Source of the DNA: Paracoccaceae bacterium
Lineage (GTDB): Bacteria; Pseudomonadota; Alphaproteobacteria; Rhodobacterales; Rhodobacteraceae
Direction: 5' to 3'
Length of the DNA: 8,721 nucleotides
Assembly: GCA_026709725.1 (NCBI GenBank)
Contig: JAPOSK010000209.1
Coordinates: forward strand, 1-8,721
Position 1 is the first letter of the stretch. Every line of letters begins with the position of its first letter. The notes under the pieces were generated by a model, which did not search any database, was not told the DNA's origin, and worked only from the letters and a program-made list of their open reading frames with translations. A program made the position numbers and the translations under genes. Positions 6,801 to 8,721 of the stretch are shown one piece after another.

Positions 6801-7103
6801 GGGACGCAGCTCGTTGAACCTCGCCGCCGCATTGTGTGCCGTATCCGTGTCACCCGCAACGACTAGCTGCCACTGTCCGATGTCCCTGACTAGCAGCGTG
6901 TACCACGTGTCCGAAGGGTTTGGAGCTACCTCGATGGTCGCTTCACCGTCAGCGTCCAGCTCGAACTGTGCAGTGTTCGGAGCGAGCAGACCATCAGCAT
7001 CGTATGTTCCATCCCCGGGGCGTGACACCAACCGGCATTGGCGCACCCCAATCGGGTAATCACTGCTCACCATCTGGTCGATGTCAATGGTCAAAGTCGT
7101 CAT
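3816..7103 (-). CDS. Large collagen-like phage fibre protein (1095 aa)
   Basis: Order of parts: a beta-rich N-terminal domain (1-110) that may attach to the virion; Gly-X-Y tracts at 115-135, 184-219 and 293-334 separated by small globular segments; a beta domain (344-434); two PHTP...GTDY modules (445-472, 664-692); Gly-rich hinges at 436-443, 659-663, 853-857 and 907-911; a second beta domain (920-1027) resembling the first; a fourth Gly-X-Y tract (1031-1061); and a C-terminal segment EDAYDAVTPKVATTLYIW. That last pattern (YDAxTPK...TLYxI) recurs in phage fibre proteins. The tracts should form trimeric triple helices. The start follows the capsid gene by 90 bases that include a strong hairpin. 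AAGGGG lies about 12 bases before the ATG, a rather long spacing. It may be a head fibre or a tail fibre. Confidence 0.85.
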   Translation of the reverse strand: MTTLTIDIDQMVSSDYPIGVRQCRLVSRPGDGTYDADGLLAPNTAQFELDADGEATIEVAPNPSDTWYTLLVRDIGQWQLVVAGDTDTAHNAAARFNELRPDGGTPTIQTVPVVGPTGPQGPPGPAGPAGAAGAASVWYERSGAPSGWTFTGTLRANDWCFRTDDSTVYEYDGSMWNLVGSLTGGTGPQGPQGPRGERGPAGPAGAAGAAGAAGVRGRHVAFIFRQATSQPARPTGGSYDQFLDVLTVPSGWSTTPPTPSGQNRVWASVATLTPMGSTGTITPNWSPAVAWSGARGATGSAGADGQRGQQGATGPQGAQGDRGPEGPRGQQGPAASPTPLNAVAVGTSVTLSTTAVDVELLSDIPDLFLAVVTAGSGNNANEATELIIKADIDNQGIGIAVGRTMNRIVTLTTTATHLQAAMDRGAGSIRIFRVQGAGSGSGGTPVTPHTPASGDTELAGIDINGTDYEIVDAASRGRLATDESLIGHLVAQTNDLIPAAPVTGWVTATSQQGGIAETSAFPTLSTAANATGWAVTNAADADGRHVAIRLAAGANAAMYRLRFSDGTNVYEPLLSTFDSLGNQGSWDYYRPPDSSVITAALTLQTSSNSTAGRSTYTGNLETDKVQGALGVYVDDASISGETLTISREGGSDRVLTLPSGGGGTEVAPHTPTSADAALSGVDIGGTDYRIVDTEAQAATTRNFQAIQGLALEDLHYGWRVSDLSRATNSGGDATDQFHTVFDSRFAQFAFVASATEPDWDRDTLRFHTGQVNRPSAGWPSPLASIRFLVEVPNNGGPMPNQFRIANGRTNNLNYPMVGSAVTVQNARAGFVYYQTAAHPLMAADPHVTLQALGGGSGGHTVYNGLLSERSIGEALFNRVNPFVVGNAGRIIEISTDGGHFVVADKPSGGGGSTTGSIVYTQIGSATTLFTTGNVPTTAVDTGVDRDDLPDWFLVRVVYDDNRTGGNAGGAQYMTSQYQKAAVGVQRLQLRGFGGANIAFSWSGDNLMADYNAPNATYTNVSIEFYVVTGMGGRGATGPQGIQGPRGATGATGPQGPTGPQGALMGGGVTRIEAVADEDAYDAVTPKVATTLYIWS
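3921..4013 (-). repeat. Collagen-like Gly-X-Y tract 4 (10 triplets)
   Basis: Residues 1031-1061 of the fibre protein are uninterrupted Gly-X-Y triplets, mainly GAT, GPQ, GPR and GIQ. It lies close to the C-terminus, after the second copy of the beta domain. Confidence 0.9.
4023..4346 (-). repeat. Beta domain, copy B, in the fibre protein
   Basis: Residues 920-1027 resemble residues 344-434. Both open with a GS/GT-rich strand and then TTAVD, a short acidic stretch, (I/L)PD and a hydrophobic strand (LFLAVV against WFLVRVV). Both end at a short aromatic strand next to a Gly-rich or collagen-like stretch. The match is at the protein level only and is diverged. Confidence 0.55.
5028..5114 (-). 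repeat. PHTP...GTDY module, copy 2
   Basis: Residues 664-692 read PHTP, a spacer, then SGVDIGGTDYRIVD. They match copy 1 at more than half of their positions. The copies are 219 residues apart and both follow a Gly-rich hinge. Confidence 0.8.
5688..5771 (-). repeat. PHTP...GTDY module, copy 1
   Basis: Residues 445-472 read PHTP, a spacer, then AGIDINGTDYEIVD. The Gly-rich hinge before it is GAGSGSGG. With copy 2 it marks a duplication of a hinge plus module within the fibre gene. Confidence 0.8.
5802..6074 (-). repeat. Beta domain, copy A, in the fibre protein
   Basis: Residues 344-434 contain LSTTAVDVELLSDIPDLFLA. They form the diverged partner of residues 920-1027, where the corresponding stretch reads VPTTAVDTGVDRDDLPDWFL. 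This copy follows collagen tract 3, while copy B precedes tract 4. Confidence 0.55.
6102..6227 (-). repeat. Collagen-like Gly-X-Y tract 3 (14 triplets)
   Basis: Residues 293-334 are perfect Gly-X-Y triplets. This tract is the most charged of the four (GAD, GQR, GDR, GPE, GPR), which would help register the three chains. Confidence 0.9.
6447..6554 (-). repeat. Collagen-like Gly-X-Y tract 2 (12 triplets)
   Basis: Residues 184-219 are Gly-X-Y triplets, starting GPQ-rich with GPR and GER, then moving to GPA and GAA. Confidence 0.9.
6699..6761 (-). repeat. Collagen-like Gly-X-Y tract 1 (7 triplets)
   Basis: Residues 115-135 are seven Gly-X-Y triplets (GPT, GPQ, GPP, GPA, GPA, GAA, GAA) directly after the N-terminal domain. 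Confidence 0.9.
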
Positions 7104-7124
7104 AGCGTTAGCTTACCCCTTAAC

Positions 7125-7161
7125 CTCGAATGGCCCCCGCATTACTGCGAGGGCCATTGAG
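7125..7161 (-). promoter_or_regulatory. Strong GNRA-loop hairpin between capsid and fibre genes
   Basis: Minus-strand RNA would fold CTC-AATGGCCC-t-CGCA, loop GTAA, TGCG-g-GGGCCATT-c-GAG. This gives about 15 base pairs with one mismatch and one bulge, closed by a GUAA loop of the GNRA class. It lies about 30 bases after the capsid stop and about 20 bases before the fibre start. No U-tract follows, so it is not a standard intrinsic terminator. It may protect the 3' end of capsid mRNA, mark a processing site or lower expression of the fibre gene relative to the capsid. Confidence 0.6.
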
Positions 7162-7193
7162 CAACTCCTCAAGTCACTAGCAGCGTACCCCCG

Positions 7194-8258
7194 TCAAGCG
7201 GCGGTCGCAAACTGGAACTTGATTAACCCTTCGTGCTGCAGTAACTGGTAACCGTAATCGCAGAGCTGATTACGCACCCCGAACGGCTCGGTCTGGTTCT
7301 CTGTGGCACCCCAATCCGCCCTGAAAATGGGGCGCTTGTGGTAGCTCGTAGCCCACGGATAACCCATATAGGCCACCCACGGGTTGCCTGCGTTGTTCCT
7401 CGTGGGAATGGGCAACACGTTGGGAGTGAGGAACGTTACGTTCCGCAGCATCCCTTGAAAGTCCATACGGGAGAACAAACCCTGCGTGAGGTACAGGCTT
7501 TGGTTGATTAAGTCCCAATCTAGAGACTTATCGAGCAGCCAATTAGACAGCACGTTAAACAGCTCCGGTGGGAGCAGGAAGTAGCACTGGTTTTCGTCCA
7601 GCATCCCACCAATTTGCACGCCGTTCTGAACGTTGAGCCTTTGAAATCTCGTGATGCCGAACAGCAACGCCTCCCAAATCTGACCTGCCGCCGTGCCAGT
7701 AGGGTTGCCGTCCCGTGTAATCACATTCCCAGACGAACCAAACGAACGAAGCGCTATCTTGCCAGCGTTACCATTATCACCCGAACCGGCTGCCACTGGT
7801 CGGTCAGCAGCAGCAAACGCCTCGCTCGAAGTAGTAATCGTCTTCGTAGTGAGACCCGCCAAATAGGTGTGGAAATCGGTTTCCATGTCCACCATCATGC
7901 TGTTAGCGATAGCTTGCTCGCCTTGAGCTACGACATCCCACGGAACCTCACGGTCAGTGTTATACCTGACCTTGAAACCGTTCTCACGGTGCTTGTTTAC
8001 CACAAGACCAATCTGGTTAGCGCTCAACTCGCTGCGAGCATCCCACGCATCGCCAACGCCACGCTCGGCGGTCACAGACGTGCTCAAGTCGGGCACTTGC
8101 ACGACAGACCCGTAAGCGTTCTGTAGCGCATCCTCGTACTTCTGCGTGCTGAAGCTAAGCAGCGATGGGCTCCGGCGGAACGTGATGGTCGTCATCATCT
8201 CGTAGATGATGGTCACATCCGCCTGATTAAGGTTCGGCCCTGTTTGCGTGAAAGTCAT
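7194..8258 (-). CDS. Major capsid protein, probable HK97 fold (354 aa)
   Basis: The protein builds the icosahedral shell. Evidence is the overall pattern: an N-terminal arm, then YGSVVQVPDLSTSVTAERG (49-67); a long helix around 110-136 (EQAIANSMMVDMETDFHTYL), like the spine helix; LDENQCYFLLPPELFNVL (220-237), matching the recurring 'lvvpP..y..L' strand and helix of capsid proteins; and GMLRNVTFLTPNVLP (269-283), matching the G-x-v-x-x-x-N-x-LP segment before the E-loop-like aromatic C-terminal part. Length is normal for the family. GGAGG lies eight bases before the ATG. The gene follows a scaffold-like gene, the usual order. The exact subfamily (P22-like, T7-like or other) cannot be settled by eye. 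Confidence 0.82.
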   Translation of the reverse strand: MTFTQTGPNLNQADVTIIYEMMTTITFRRSPSLLSFSTQKYEDALQNAYGSVVQVPDLSTSVTAERGVGDAWDARSELSANQIGLVVNKHRENGFKVRYNTDREVPWDVVAQGEQAIANSMMVDMETDFHTYLAGLTTKTITTSSEAFAAADRPVAAGSGDNGNAGKIALRSFGSSGNVITRDGNPTGTAAGQIWEALLFGITRFQRLNVQNGVQIGGMLDENQCYFLLPPELFNVLSNWLLDKSLDWDLINQSLYLTQGLFSRMDFQGMLRNVTFLTPNVLPIPTRNNAGNPWVAYMGYPWATSYHKRPIFRADWGATENQTEPFGVRNQLCDYGYQLLQHEGLIKFQFATAA

Positions 8259-8320
8259 TGGTTCAACCTCCGGTTGCTAATTTCGTGCGGTCGGGGTCGT
8301 AACCGTCACTGGGAACTATA

Positions 8321-8710
8321 TCACCCTTGAGTGTAGTTGATGGGAGCATTCGTGCGATACGCCGCCTGAGCAGGCAGAAAGTGCTCCTTGAACCACTTCG
8401 TATAAGCCATCTCTTCCTCGATGCTCGTCTCGCCAGCAGCGACCCGCTTAGCGAAATCGTGCAGCTCCTGCCGTTGCCGCTCGCCCATCTCCTTATCCCT
8501 GTACAACTTCAGATTGTTAGGCACGTGCTCTGGCCCCAACTTCACTTCGTTGCTCGTGGCCACGCTCACCGAAGGAGTGCCGCTCGGCGAGGGCGGCGTG
8601 TCGCTCGCACCCGCCGCCGCTTGCTGTTCTGCTATCAGCTTGGCCAAAGTCTCGGCCACAGCGTCCACTTTTGCTTCTAGGTCGTCCGGCTGCCGTTGGG
8701 CTGTGCCCAT
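8321..8710 (-). CDS. Candidate scaffolding protein (at least 129 aa, possibly partial)
   Basis: This small polar protein lies directly upstream of the capsid gene, where phages usually keep the scaffold that guides procapsid assembly and then leaves. Residues 9-31 form a heptad-like helix (LEAKVDAVAETLAKLIAEQQ). Residues 38-52 are a Pro/Ser linker, and 70-112 are charged helices, followed by an aromatic tail ending NYTQG. There are no cysteines and no recognised catalytic motif. The ATG at 8710 has only a weak AGGG before it, and the frame stays open to the window edge, so the true start may lie outside. The call rests on position and composition; a decoration protein or protease remnant is possible. 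Confidence 0.55.
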   Translation of the reverse strand: MGTAQRQPDDLEAKVDAVAETLAKLIAEQQAAAGASDTPPSPSGTPSVSVATSNEVKLGPEHVPNNLKLYRDKEMGERQRQELHDFAKRVAAGETSIEEEMAYTKWFKEHFLPAQAAYRTNAPINYTQG

Positions 8711-8721
8711 CCCTGAAATGA

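Noticed and set aside
2498..7117. GGTAAGCTAA shared just before two gene starts (2498-2507 and 7108-7117)
   Set aside because: Ten-base matches are expected many times by chance in a window this size, and one copy is the 3' coding end of the exported protein.

Overview
This window looks like part of the late region of a tailed bacteriophage (Caudoviricetes), probably from an uncultured environmental sample. Every gene I can support lies on the minus strand, so the map reads from right (8721) to left (1). Coding is dense, with repeated 4-base stop/start overlaps (ATGA, GTGA) and Shine-Dalgarno sequences before many starts. A consensus sigma-70-type promoter and one Sec-type signal peptide point to a bacterial host. 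The host itself cannot be named from this sequence. No tRNA, CRISPR array, IS element, integrase, terminase or portal gene is visible.

Head and fibre block (8721 to 2887). A 129-residue protein with the composition of a scaffolding protein comes first, possibly cut by the window edge. It is followed by a 354-residue major capsid protein of probable HK97 fold. A strong hairpin with a GNRA loop then precedes a 1095-residue fibre protein with four collagen-like Gly-X-Y tracts and two sets of internal duplications. Next is a 308-residue beta-rich structural protein with three LG-x-x-K-I units. The fibre gene directly after the capsid gene recalls the head-fibre position in phi29-like podoviruses, so it may be a head fibre rather than a tail fibre.

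Accessory block (2875 to 952). This holds a 125-residue Cys-rich exported protein, a 67-residue two-helix membrane protein (holin candidate), an unrecognised 104-residue protein, a 291-residue protein with the signature of aerolysin/ETX-MTX2 beta-pore-forming toxins, and an unrecognised 55-residue protein. The last four run with overlaps, so the toxin-like protein is probably translated in the same operon as the holin candidate. The toxin-like protein has no signal peptide, so lysis or virion attachment are the likely routes out of the cell. This is the most interesting part of the window.

Left end (951 to 1). A 186-base gap contains several hairpins and no convincing gene. It is followed by a 156-residue protein of a phage family with a CGT-x-GC-x-AG-H motif, a 58-residue protein with a helix-turn-helix segment, and a 27-residue membrane peptide. 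A leftward promoter with a tandem TTCCAA repeat in its spacer then starts a new transcription unit that leaves the window.
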